Source: Candidatus Aminicenantota bacterium (lineage in GTDB: Bacteria > Acidobacteriota > Aminicenantia > Aminicenantales > Saccharicenantaceae). From it: 64,000 nucleotides of DNA. Position 1 is the stretch's first letter; every line of letters begins with the position of its first letter. Below, in pieces: positions 7,273-15,674 of this stretch. Position numbers and translations under genes: made by a program. The stretch is taken from assembly GCA_026393975.1 (NCBI GenBank), contig JAPKZD010000009.1:124001-188000 (forward strand). Direction: 5' to 3'. The notes below the pieces were generated by a model. The model ran no database searches. It was not told where the DNA came from and worked only from the letters and a program-made list of their open reading frames with translations.

Positions 7273-9903
7273 TTATATTCCATGCAACGCTGCGTTGAAA
7301 ACGACGCGGAACGTTCCGAACGATTGGGCTCGCCACTCGGGACGGAAACCGAGAAGGATGACGTGCCCTCGATCGAGCTCGACATCGAGCGCGGCCGCTT
7401 TTCCGTAGAGATACTTTTCACCGATCAGGTACCCCGACAGGAGGGGGGAGCCCGTTTCCGCGTACTTAGCCAGAACCCTGCCCTTGAAGCCATCGAGCAA
7501 GTCGAAGACCGGGCTGCCGTCGACAAAGACGGCCGCCTTTTCGGGCATGCCGGCCATTACCGGATGCGTCGCATCCACGCTCACTTCGACGATCGATCCG
7601 CGCAGGAAGAATTCCTCCGCCTTCAGGCCCTCCACGGCGTTCTTGACCGGCAGTTTGAACTGCTGGATGGCGAATCGGCAGGCCGCATTGAAACAGACCA
7701 CGGTGCCGCCGCCCCGGATGAACGCGTCGAATCCCTTAACATCGTCGGCCGTGAGCGCGTACGCGTATTCCGGCCGAACGGCGCGGGCCGCGCCTTCCAA
7801 CGGGATCCGCGCATCGTCGGCGAGGATGATCACGTCGACCTTGCCGCGGAGCGGGGTGTGAAAATCCTCGGGATGCAGACTGACGAACTCGAAACCGTAT
7901 TGCTCGAGCAGCCAGCGGGTCCACCCTTCGTCCATGCTGCCGCTCCACGGCTGATAGAGGCCGAGGCGCAACCTCTTCAGCGGCGTGCCGCCGGCGGCCG
8001 TGCGCTCGGCGACGAGGGCCAGCGATCCGACGAGCGCCGACTGGGCCGACTTCGAAAGTCCCCGGATCAGATAGCGACCGCCCCGGCCGGGCAAGCCCGC
8101 CGCGTATTGAACGGAAGCGCCCTCTTTCCAGGCGCGGTTGATGGCCCGGAAGGCGTTGTTCTGGGCGGGATCGACCGCGAGCGACCGTCCCCTGCCAGTG
8201 ATCCTGCCGGCCGGCGGAATGATGGCCGCCGCGGAGGGATTCGAATCGAAACCGATGCCCGGCACGCTGTCGAATGGGGCCGGGTCGGCGGACGCCGCGA
8301 TGTTATACGGTGCGAGCTCGATCTTCGGCTCCGCCGGAGGGCCCAAGAGCTTCATTTTCGCCCGGACCTCATCGTCGAGCGGCGTCGAGACGGCCGCCCA
8401 TTTGAGGCCCATCTGCAGGGGCAGGGTCCAGCCGGCCGCGTCATAGGGCCGCATCGGCGGTCCGCCCGGATATTGGCGCAGGTCGGGATATTTCTGGACA
8501 TCGAGGACTTCGCGGGCCATCGCGGCGAACTCCTGGTCGGTCGGGACAACCCAGGTTCCGGCCTGATAGGTCGCATCGTCCAGAGTGACGGGAGCCGTCA
8601 GCTGAAAGACGCGCACGCCTCCGAAAGCGAGGCGGCGAAGAAGTTCGACGGCGGCCACGGGATCGCGCTGGTCCTGCGGGAAGACGTAAGCGTACGGAGC
8701 GTCCTTTTTCCCGCGGGCGATTTGATCGCGGCCGGCCTGATAACGGTTGTACAGCAGCGACGCCTTGTACTTCGCCGCGTACTCCAGCACCGCCAGCGAG
8801 GCCGTTTCGTCGTAGGCGACGGCGTCGCCCAGCCGCCACCAGCCGGGCCGCCAAGGGCTGGAGTACAGACTCTGCGGCCGGAGGTCGCGAAAGGCCTGGG
8901 GCAGGTCCTTGACCGTGTATTCGCGGGGGGCGGCCATGTTCCCCGCCGTCTCCGTCCAGAAGGCCGGGATGTTCTTGAAGATGGGGGCGTAGTCGACATA
9001 GCCCGGATACCAGGCGTCGAAGGAAGTACCCATGTGAATGGCGCCGGTCTGCCCGCGCTCCTCGAGGCCCTTGGCGATGGCCATGCCGATCATGTTCACC
9101 TCGCGCGCGGAGAGATAGGGCGCCTCGAGCCCGACGGGTTCGGAGAACGGCGGCAGCCAGATCCGCGCCGGGAACGGCGCCGTCTGGTGATGGAAATAGA
9201 TGATGTGCGGTTCCCATTGGCGCCAAACGTGTTCCATGAGGCGCGATTCGATCATATTGATCATGTAGCCGTCGCGGTTGTTATCGTGGCCGACATACTC
9301 CTGATAAAGGCGCGGCAGCCCCGACGACTCGTACGGCGTGCCGATATTCTTCAGGAACCACTCGCCGACCATCTGCTGGCCGTCCGGGTTCGAGGTCGGC
9401 CAGAGCATAACGACGACGTTCTCGAGGATCTCCCGGATCCGGGGGTCCTCCGGGCGCGTCAGAAGATCATAGGCGAGCTGAGGGATCATCTGCGGACCGG
9501 CCACTTCGGTCGCGTGGCATCCTCCGTCGATATGGACGAAGGCCTTGCCTTCGCGCGCGAGGGCGCGGGCCTCCTCATCGGTCAGGCCCCGGGGATGGGC
9601 CAGGCGCTGGGCGATCTCCCGCAAGCGGTCGATCCCGGCCAGGTTCTCCGGACTCGAGATCAGGGCGTAGTAAGCGACGCGGCCCTGGGTCGTCTTTCCG
9701 GCTTCCATGAGCTTGAGGCCCGGGCTCGACGCGGCCAGCTTCTTGAGATAGTCGATCGTCTGGTCGTAGGTCGCCAGTTTCATGTCCGCGCCCGGCTTGA
9801 ACCCGAGGGCGGATTCGGGAGTCGGGACCTGGCTCGCGGCCAGGACCCAAAGACCGTGAACCAGAAGGAACAAGGCAAAGCTCAGCTTGAATATTCTTCG
9901 CAT
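7273..9903 (-). CDS. Secreted M14-family zinc carboxypeptidase
   Basis: 876 residues. Signal peptide at 1-23, then an M14 peptidase domain: HATE (H130 to E133) supplies two zinc ligands, the third histidine is probably in IIYFHHQTAP, and WTETAG carries the probable catalytic glutamate. The C-terminal half (about 430-876) has no clear catalytic motif and contains a glutamine-amidotransferase-like Rossmann segment (GGGTVVCFN), as in other long M14 proteins. It should remove or cleave C-terminal residues of extracellular peptides. The ATG at 9903 has GGAG eight bases upstream; an ATG 18 bases earlier lacks this. It is part of the minus-strand run S9 > M14 > methyltransferase > oxidase. Confidence 0.9.
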   Translation of the reverse strand: MRRIFKLSFALFLLVHGLWVLAASQVPTPESALGFKPGADMKLATYDQTIDYLKKLAASSPGLKLMEAGKTTQGRVAYYALISSPENLAGIDRLREIAQRLAHPRGLTDEEARALAREGKAFVHIDGGCHATEVAGPQMIPQLAYDLLTRPEDPRIREILENVVVMLWPTSNPDGQQMVGEWFLKNIGTPYESSGLPRLYQEYVGHDNNRDGYMINMIESRLMEHVWRQWEPHIIYFHHQTAPFPARIWLPPFSEPVGLEAPYLSAREVNMIGMAIAKGLEERGQTGAIHMGTSFDAWYPGYVDYAPIFKNIPAFWTETAGNMAAPREYTVKDLPQAFRDLRPQSLYSSPWRPGWWRLGDAVAYDETASLAVLEYAAKYKASLLYNRYQAGRDQIARGKKDAPYAYVFPQDQRDPVAAVELLRRLAFGGVRVFQLTAPVTLDDATYQAGTWVVPTDQEFAAMAREVLDVQKYPDLRQYPGGPPMRPYDAAGWTLPLQMGLKWAAVSTPLDDEVRAKMKLLGPPAEPKIELAPYNIAASADPAPFDSVPGIGFDSNPSAAAIIPPAGRITGRGRSLAVDPAQNNAFRAINRAWKEGASVQYAAGLPGRGGRYLIRGLSKSAQSALVGSLALVAERTAAGGTPLKRLRLGLYQPWSGSMDEGWTRWLLEQYGFEFVSLHPEDFHTPLRGKVDVIILADDARIPLEGAARAVRPEYAYALTADDVKGFDAFIRGGGTVVCFNAACRFAIQQFKLPVKNAVEGLKAEEFFLRGSIVEVSVDATHPVMAGMPEKAAVFVDGSPVFDLLDGFKGRVLAKYAETGSPLLSGYLIGEKYLYGKAAALDVELDRGHVILLGFRPEWRAQSFGTFRVVFNAALHGI

Positions 9904-9941
9904 CGAGATCGCTCCTAACAATCTTTTCGCAGAAAAAGGCC

Positions 9942-12878
9942 CTATTTTTTCGTTGTTTGCCGCTTGATCTCCGCTTCGCGGTCGAGAAAGCTCTGGCCGT
10001 TCACGATCCAGGGCTCGGCGGGCTCCCCCTTGAGGTAATGCCCGAACCAGGCCAGGATGCGGCGCTGGTAGTCGGTCTGGTTCTTCGCCTGGCGCAGGCC
10101 GTGGTCCTCGCCCATATAGGCCAGCATGACGACGTTCTTATGGGCCCTCCGGGCGACGTTGTACAGCTCGATGCTCTGATGCCAGGCCACGGTCCCGTCC
10201 TGGTCGCCGACCTCGAGGAGGAGGGGCACCGTCATTTTATAGGTGTTGAAATACGGGGAATTATCGATGTAGTCCTTCAAGTCCTCGTAGAGCGGGACTT
10301 CCATGCGCTCCTGGCCTGTTTCGATGTGATCGGTTTCGGCGATGCCCGAGCTCCAGTGATGGTCGCCGTAATAGCTGACCATGTCGATGATCGGGGCTCC
10401 GGCGACCGCGGCGGCGAAGATCCCGTGCGTGTTCGTGGCGATGAACGCGGTGTTGAATCCGCCCATCGAATGCCCGACGGCGCCGATGCGCTTGGGATCG
10501 ACAATCCCCATCTGGACGACTTGCCGAACTCCCGCCGTGATGCACTCGACCACCGACCATCCGGGCTGACGCGGCCGGAAGACGATGTCCGGTTCCAGGA
10601 CGAAGTAGCCCTGGCTGGTGAAGACGCTGAGGTTGTAATAGCTGCGATCGGACGGGGCGACATAGTTATGGACGCTTTGCGACAGCAATTCGTAACTGTA
10701 GACGATCATCGGATACTTTTTGCCCGGGACATATCCGGCAGGGTAGAGCAAAACCCCTTGCAGCCGGCGCCCTCGGTCCGTCTTGTACTCGATGAGCTCG
10801 CTCCGGCCCCAGGCATAGTCGCTTTGGAAGGGATTGGTCTTGGTCGCCGGCTTGGCCTCCTTCAGATCCGGGCCGCAGACGAAAATGTTGGGTGAAACGT
10901 CGTAGTCCTGCAAGACGTATCCGTAGATCTCGGCGTCCTTGGCCTTGGACAGCGAACCGACGCCCCTGTCGAGCCAGATGAGGCGGGTGACCTCTCCGCC
11001 CGGCTTGAGGAGGGCGTAGCCGGACCTCTTCGTCCATTCGCCGTAGAGGCTCAGGTACTGGGGTTTGCCGAGGTCGATCTCCTGGTCGGCCGCGGACGGT
11101 CCGAACCCTCCGCCTCCCCTGCCGCCGCCGCCCGCGGCGTCCAATCGGACCAGCCGGTGACGGACCTGTTCGGCCGCGCCGCTCGTCAGCTTCTGGACTT
11201 TCGAACCGTCGGCCGCGACCTTCCAGAGGTCGTACTTATCGTAGAACAAGACGGCCGCGTCGTCCTTCGTCCAGCCCGCGACTCCGAAGGGCGGTTTCTG
11301 CTCGATCGTCTCGTCCGACTCCTTGTTGATGAAGGATACCGGCGCGGACTTGGTGATGTTCGTGATCGCCCGCGTGGCCAGATCGACCGTCCAGTAGTGA
11401 TCGTTCTGCAGGAACAGGAGATATTTTCCGCCCGGGCTCGCCTGGACGTAGCGATCGTTGATATTGTCCTTGAGCTTCGTCCGTGCGCCGGTCGCGATGT
11501 CGACGAGATAGAGGTCGGCGGCCGGCCGGCCGATCGTCCGGTCGAAAGCGTATTTCGACCACTCGGCGACGGTGGCGAAATTCGTCCGGTGGACCGGCGT
11601 CACCTGTTCGTTTATCGGGTCTTTGCCGAGCGGGACGAGCTTGCCGCTCTCGAGGTGCCAAGCTGCGAGCATGTTCCGCCGCCGGTCCGAGGCGGCGTTC
11701 GTCTTCTGCCAGGGCATGACGAACACGTCCTGGAAGTGCCAGATCTCGACGGTCGAAGGCTCGTCGACGGCGGCGGAGGCGCCGCCACGGGGCGACGAGG
11801 CGGCAGGCTCCTTGGCAACGGGGGTGTCGGTCCCTTTTTCCGTTTTGGCCAGGGGCGCGGGCTTGTCGTCCCATTTGGCCATTCCGAGGAAAATCGTTTT
11901 GCCGTCGGCCGACCAGGATAACCGGCGGAAGGTCACCGTCCTCAACCCGGCCGGGAACGCGGGATCGGCCGTGGGATCATAGGTCCGCTGGCGTTCGGTC
12001 TTGGCGCCAAGCTCCGTCCAGGACAGCAGGCCCTGCGTCGGGCCGTCCTTGCGCTCGTCGGTCTTGGCCCGGAAGACGGCCAGATCGGCCGCGTCTTTCC
12101 GCCAGGCGAGGTCGGCGTAGATCGAGGACGTCGAATCGAGGACGCGCAGGGAGGTCGTCGCCGGATCAAAGACGTGCACGCCGTTTCCCGTCTTGCCCTC
12201 GGCGCTGATGATGATCGCCAGGAGGTGGGTGCGCTCGGCATCCTGCCAGACGAACTGGGAGACGTTGCCGAAGGTCGTGTCCCGGCCGTCGGCGAGCTGG
12301 CGGACGATGAGCGTCGTCCCTGGCCGTTCCTCGGCAGCGTCCGACCCCGACCCGCCCGTAGCACCAGGACCGCTCCGGGCCGCGGGGGCCGAGGCGGGAA
12401 CCGAGGGGCGAGCGGGGGCGTAGCGCTGCATGGCCAGAAAAGTGCCGTCAGAGCTGAAGGCGAACGACTCGATGCCCTCGATCGTCGAGGTCTCCCCTGT
12501 CGTGAGGTTCAGGAGGCCGAGCTTGTTCTGCACGGGCTTCTGTTCGCTCCGTAACTTTTCCTGCTCGGCTTCGGGTTGCCCGATGCTGTAGGCGAGCCAT
12601 TTCGAATCAGCCGAAAAGGCCGGCTGGGCGCCGAAGGCGGCGATTTTCGTCGTCCCGTCGGCGAGCTTGGCGACTCGCAGCTCGTTTTCGCGGTTGGAGC
12701 GATTGATGGCGTAGGCGAGCCACCGGCCGTCCGGCGAGAACCCTCCCCGCGCGCCCGCCGGGGCCAGGGACTCCCATTTGCCGAAGTCGGCAGAGGTCGC
12801 CGGCAACTTGGTCTGCGCACCGAGGACCGTAGCGAGAACGACAAAGACGATAAGCGCCGTCATAGCGATTCGTTTCAT
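9942..12878 (-). CDS. Secreted S9-family prolyl oligopeptidase / dipeptidyl aminopeptidase
   Basis: 978 residues. Signal peptide (1-20), a long WD-like beta-propeller region with repeated S-x-D-G-x-W/F turns (FSPDGRW, FSADSKW, WSADGKT), and a C-terminal alpha/beta hydrolase. The catalytic serine is in GHSMGG (about 805), the aspartate in EVGDQDGT (about 893) and the histidine in GEDHGLR (about 923). Enzymes of this family cut short peptides, often after proline, in the periplasm or outside. Low-complexity Pro/Ala/Gly stretches (PSVPASAPAA, GGGGRGGGG) interrupt the propeller. AAGGAAGGTG lies before ATG 12878. The M14 gene follows 38 bp downstream, suggesting a peptide-degradation operon. Confidence 0.92.
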   Translation of the reverse strand: MKRIAMTALIVFVVLATVLGAQTKLPATSADFGKWESLAPAGARGGFSPDGRWLAYAINRSNRENELRVAKLADGTTKIAAFGAQPAFSADSKWLAYSIGQPEAEQEKLRSEQKPVQNKLGLLNLTTGETSTIEGIESFAFSSDGTFLAMQRYAPARPSVPASAPAARSGPGATGGSGSDAAEERPGTTLIVRQLADGRDTTFGNVSQFVWQDAERTHLLAIIISAEGKTGNGVHVFDPATTSLRVLDSTSSIYADLAWRKDAADLAVFRAKTDERKDGPTQGLLSWTELGAKTERQRTYDPTADPAFPAGLRTVTFRRLSWSADGKTIFLGMAKWDDKPAPLAKTEKGTDTPVAKEPAASSPRGGASAAVDEPSTVEIWHFQDVFVMPWQKTNAASDRRRNMLAAWHLESGKLVPLGKDPINEQVTPVHRTNFATVAEWSKYAFDRTIGRPAADLYLVDIATGARTKLKDNINDRYVQASPGGKYLLFLQNDHYWTVDLATRAITNITKSAPVSFINKESDETIEQKPPFGVAGWTKDDAAVLFYDKYDLWKVAADGSKVQKLTSGAAEQVRHRLVRLDAAGGGGRGGGGFGPSAADQEIDLGKPQYLSLYGEWTKRSGYALLKPGGEVTRLIWLDRGVGSLSKAKDAEIYGYVLQDYDVSPNIFVCGPDLKEAKPATKTNPFQSDYAWGRSELIEYKTDRGRRLQGVLLYPAGYVPGKKYPMIVYSYELLSQSVHNYVAPSDRSYYNLSVFTSQGYFVLEPDIVFRPRQPGWSVVECITAGVRQVVQMGIVDPKRIGAVGHSMGGFNTAFIATNTHGIFAAAVAGAPIIDMVSYYGDHHWSSGIAETDHIETGQERMEVPLYEDLKDYIDNSPYFNTYKMTVPLLLEVGDQDGTVAWHQSIELYNVARRAHKNVVMLAYMGEDHGLRQAKNQTDYQRRILAWFGHYLKGEPAEPWIVNGQSFLDREAEIKRQTTKK

Positions 12879-13041
12879 CTTTCACCTTCCTTGCGGGTCC
12901 GGCCAGAATCATATTGGGGTGAATCGTGGATGTCAATTGTCGCCGTAAAATCGTCTTTTTTCGAGCGCGGGTGGGCATTGATCTGAAAATCTCGTGATGC
13001 CACGGTTCTAGGCTTGACCGTCTTGAACGGCCTTGCCGCCC

Positions 13042-13070
13042 TTGCCAGACTGCGAGCCTTGGCGGATAAT
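13042..13070 (+). promoter_or_regulatory. Candidate sigma70 promoter of the orphan gene
   Basis: TTGCCA at 13042-13047, 17-bp spacer, GATAAT at 13065-13070. It lies 39 bp upstream of the ATG at 13110 and would exclude a longer reading to 13014. Confidence 0.4.
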
Positions 13071-13109
13071 AGGCCAAAGTCACTATTCGCGGGACAGTCA
13101 AGTAATTCG

Positions 13110-13907
13110 ATGATACCGAACGACATGGTCCACGTTGCCGTAGCTCCCCCGAAAACGCTCGATGGAGACCTCTTAAAGAGGGTGGCTTCCCTCGTCGGCA
13201 AAGAGATCTCTGACACGCGCCTCCTGCTCGTCGGCGAGATTCCCAGAATCATCGCCTCCTACCCCAACACCGACATAGCGGACTCGATAGCTCAGAGCCT
13301 GAGGGATGCGGGACTTGTGGCCTTCGTATGCAGGGATTCCGAGCTTCGAAACCGCTCGGCCAGCTTCGTGGCGCGCACTGCGAAATCCGGAGATAGAGAA
13401 GTTATATTCTGGGACAGGCGTGGCGGGGAGGTCAGAGTTGAAGCAGGCGACGCATTCCTGATCATAAGGGGAAGGATACAGAGCACGACGCAGGAAAAGA
13501 CCTCAACCACAAAAATGAAACTCAACGTGGCGGCGACGGTGCTGACAGGTGGCATCCCTATCATGCGCCGAGTCACCCAAAAAACCACCAAAGAGTCGTT
13601 CCCAGCTGAGGACTTTGTGAGGATCTTCGACAGAAGATCCTCTGATCCACGCGTAGAGATGTCCCAGAGCCACGTTGACTACACCCTCCTAGGCCCCGAG
13701 CTGACCCCCTCCACTCCGGCGAACTTCAAGATCGTCGTCACAAAACTTCGGGAGTGGTTCCCGCTGGCAATCTTCGATGGGCGGCTGACCAAACGTTTTA
13801 AGACCGACGTGCCCGCCGCCGGACCCGGTGAGGCGCTTAAAATCAACTGCAAATTGATCTACTTATGCCATTTGGCCAGCCACGGGGCTTGCGTCCGTCA
13901 CCTATGA
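13110..13907 (+). CDS. Hypothetical protein, no recognised family
   Basis: 265 residues, no signal peptide and no convincing membrane segment. The N-terminal third (IPNDMVHVAVAPPKTLDGDLLKR-like start, then KEISDTRLLLVGEIPRIIASY and SIAQSLRDAGLVAFVCRDSEL) reads like an alternating alpha/beta domain. The middle holds a basic Thr/Lys-rich linker (about 135-150), and the end is basic. I do not recognise the family. The base composition is less GC-rich than the neighbours. Its last 10 bp overlap the convergent DUF2231 gene. The start was chosen because of the promoter candidate at 13042-13070; no good ribosome-binding site is visible. Confidence 0.6.
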   Translation: MIPNDMVHVAVAPPKTLDGDLLKRVASLVGKEISDTRLLLVGEIPRIIASYPNTDIADSIAQSLRDAGLVAFVCRDSELRNRSASFVARTAKSGDREVIFWDRRGGEVRVEAGDAFLIIRGRIQSTTQEKTSTTKMKLNVAATVLTGGIPIMRRVTQKTTKESFPAEDFVRIFDRRSSDPRVEMSQSHVDYTLLGPELTPSTPANFKIVVTKLREWFPLAIFDGRLTKRFKTDVPAAGPGEALKINCKLIYLCHLASHGACVRHL

Positions 13908-14362
13908 TTTAGGCGTCCTCCATAGTAGCCTTCTATTACAGCGCCCAGGATGAGGAGCGTATTGCCGGCCAGAAAGATCCAATGCGCCGGGCTTTCCCGG
14001 GCCTCCTCGAAGAGGCCCAAAGCCGCTATCCTCCATACGACAAGCGGCAGGCTCAGGGCCGCCATGCCGAACGCCGTCGCGATCTTTCGCTTGAAGATCA
14101 GACCTTTCGCACCGTGATAATGGGTCTTCCATTCCGACCATCCGGTTGCGGCCGTGGGCAGCAACAGGACGGCTCCTCCCATGAGCGCAACGTTCGTGGC
14201 GAGTTCGAAGCAGGCCGGCGCCAGGAAAAGATGGAGGATCTGGAAGCCAAAGGCGCCGCCGAACAGCGAGATCGGAAAATGGGTCATAAGGACGTGCCAA
14301 TGGGTTCGGCGTTTCGGCAGGGCAACGCCTGGCTGAGAGGCCGTATTGACAGGGGCGTCCAT
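13898..14362 (-). CDS. DUF2231 family membrane protein
   Basis: 154 residues with four predicted membrane helices. The start motif HWHVLMTHFPISLFGGAF matches the HPxxVHFPI opening of DUF2231 proteins, and helix 2 ends in a TGWSEW motif as in the family (usually SGW). Function is unknown; some members sit beside cytochrome or redox genes, but none are here. An A-rich GCGGAAAAAA precedes ATG 14362. Its 3' end overlaps the convergent orphan gene by 10 bp. Confidence 0.75.
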   Translation of the reverse strand: MDAPVNTASQPGVALPKRRTHWHVLMTHFPISLFGGAFGFQILHLFLAPACFELATNVALMGGAVLLLPTAATGWSEWKTHYHGAKGLIFKRKIATAFGMAALSLPLVVWRIAALGLFEEARESPAHWIFLAGNTLLILGAVIEGYYGGRLNHR

Positions 14363-14507
14363 TTTTTTCCGCGTCTGATACGTAAGTCAATATAGACTTT
14401 TCGTGACGGGCAGTCAAAGGAAGCGCGGAGCCTTGAACCTGCCCCTTCCCCGTGATATAGTCGCATCTGCCGGACGTCATCGAACCGAAACTCGGAGGGA
14501 ATCTGAC

Positions 14508-15431
14508 ATGACTATGATGCAGACGAGCAGGCGCGGGGTGTGGCCAAGGACGGCGGCGGGGCTGACGGTCCTCCTGGCCGTGGCGATCTGCGTGTCCGTA
14601 CTGGCGGCGCGGACGGACAAGCTCCAGGGCGCGGGCATCCGCAGCTCCACTTATGGCCGCCCGAACGACCCCGGCCCGGGGTATTGGGCACGCACCGGGA
14701 CCGAGATCGCTGCCAAGTTCCCCGGCGCGAAACCGGAAGCCATCTGGATCGTGAGCCGGCTGAAGGGCCGCGGCACCGAAATGTCGTTCCCGGTCCCTCC
14801 CGGCGGGGACCCGCTCATCACGGGGATGCCCGAAGATATCAGCGAGCCCGTGCTCCAGCTCTTCGACAAGCTCGGCTACCGCGTCTGGCTCCAGACCGAG
14901 CCGGGCTGGGCGCCCGTCGACAAGGCCTTTCACGTGATGCTCAACCACTACGGCCATCACAAGTGTGTCATCGGGGTCGGCGTCGACATCGAGTGGCACC
15001 GCTCCAATAACCCCGACTTTGGCGACCCGGTGACCGACGAGATGGCCAGGACTTGGCTGGCGGCGGCCCGGTCACATAACCCCTCCTACCGCATGTTCCT
15101 GAAGCACTTCCGCGAGAACGTCATGCCCCCGACCGTCCGCGACGGCATCATGTTCGTCAACGACAGCCAGATCTTCAAGTCGGCGGACGAGATGATCGAC
15201 GATTTCGCCGAGTGGGGCAAGACCTTCGCCCCGGCGCCCGTCGGGTTCCAATACGGCTACCAGACCGACAAGCCGTGGTGGGGCAAGATGAAGGACCCCG
15301 TCAAGGAGATCGGCGACCGCATTCTGGCCACGACGCCGAACACCGAGACGCTGATCTGGGTGGATTTCTCGGTCCAGGACGTCTTTCCGCCTGACCCGTC
15401 CAAGGGAGACCGTGTCCCTCCGAAGAAATAA
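14508..15431 (+). CDS. Secreted or membrane-anchored hypothetical protein, possible TIM-barrel fold
   Basis: 307 residues. After an N-terminal hydrophobic segment (about 14-30, ending VSVLAAR) come alternating strand/helix units such as EAIWIVSRLKG, GYRVWLQTEP and CVIGVGVDIEWHR, which look like a (beta/alpha)8 barrel of the glycosidase superfamily. GVDIEW and FVNDSQ contain acidic residues at strand ends, but no catalytic pair can be assigned. The ATG at 14508 has GGAGG nine bases upstream; the frame is open further up but without such a site. No neighbour suggests a pathway. Confidence 0.7.
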   Translation: MTMMQTSRRGVWPRTAAGLTVLLAVAICVSVLAARTDKLQGAGIRSSTYGRPNDPGPGYWARTGTEIAAKFPGAKPEAIWIVSRLKGRGTEMSFPVPPGGDPLITGMPEDISEPVLQLFDKLGYRVWLQTEPGWAPVDKAFHVMLNHYGHHKCVIGVGVDIEWHRSNNPDFGDPVTDEMARTWLAAARSHNPSYRMFLKHFRENVMPPTVRDGIMFVNDSQIFKSADEMIDDFAEWGKTFAPAPVGFQYGYQTDKPWWGKMKDPVKEIGDRILATTPNTETLIWVDFSVQDVFPPDPSKGDRVPPKK

Positions 15432-15497
15432 CGGGGTCTGAACTACGATTTTCTTTACGCACCTTTAGTCAGAATTAAGCGGGTTTAAGCATTTTTT

Positions 15498-15518
15498 GTG
15501 ACACGGCTGTGACACGGC
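15498..15518 (+). promoter_or_regulatory. Direct repeat upstream of the amidohydrolase promoter
   Basis: GTGACACGGC occurs at 15498-15507 and again at 15509-15518, so the copies are 11 bp apart, one helical turn. They end 56 bp before the -35 box at 15575, a usual distance for an activator site. No regulator is identified. The rest of the 15432-15674 gap is otherwise featureless. Confidence 0.35.
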
Positions 15519-15574
15519 GCGGCGGTCTGCATCCGCACCTGGAATTCTCACAGTGGATAACGGCGCGCGTCTTA

Positions 15575-15604
15575 TTGACAGCCGTTCGGTCGGGGCTATA
15601 TAGT
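15575..15604 (+). promoter_or_regulatory. Strong sigma70 promoter of the M20D amidohydrolase
   Basis: Perfect TTGACA at 15575-15580, followed after 16 bp by TATATA (15597-15602), or after 18 bp by TATAGT (15599-15604). The leader to ATG 15675 would be about 65 nt. Confidence 0.6.
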
Positions 15605-15674
15605 CTCTTCCTAAGGGGCAGGGTCACTTCGCATTCGGTTGGAATTCCGGCTTGTGACGAAAGAGAGGGTGGTT

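Noticed and set aside
6379-9918. Very long plus-strand open frame of about 1179 codons
   Set aside because: It is antisense to three well-supported minus-strand genes, has no family motif, and arises from the GC-rich third positions of those genes.
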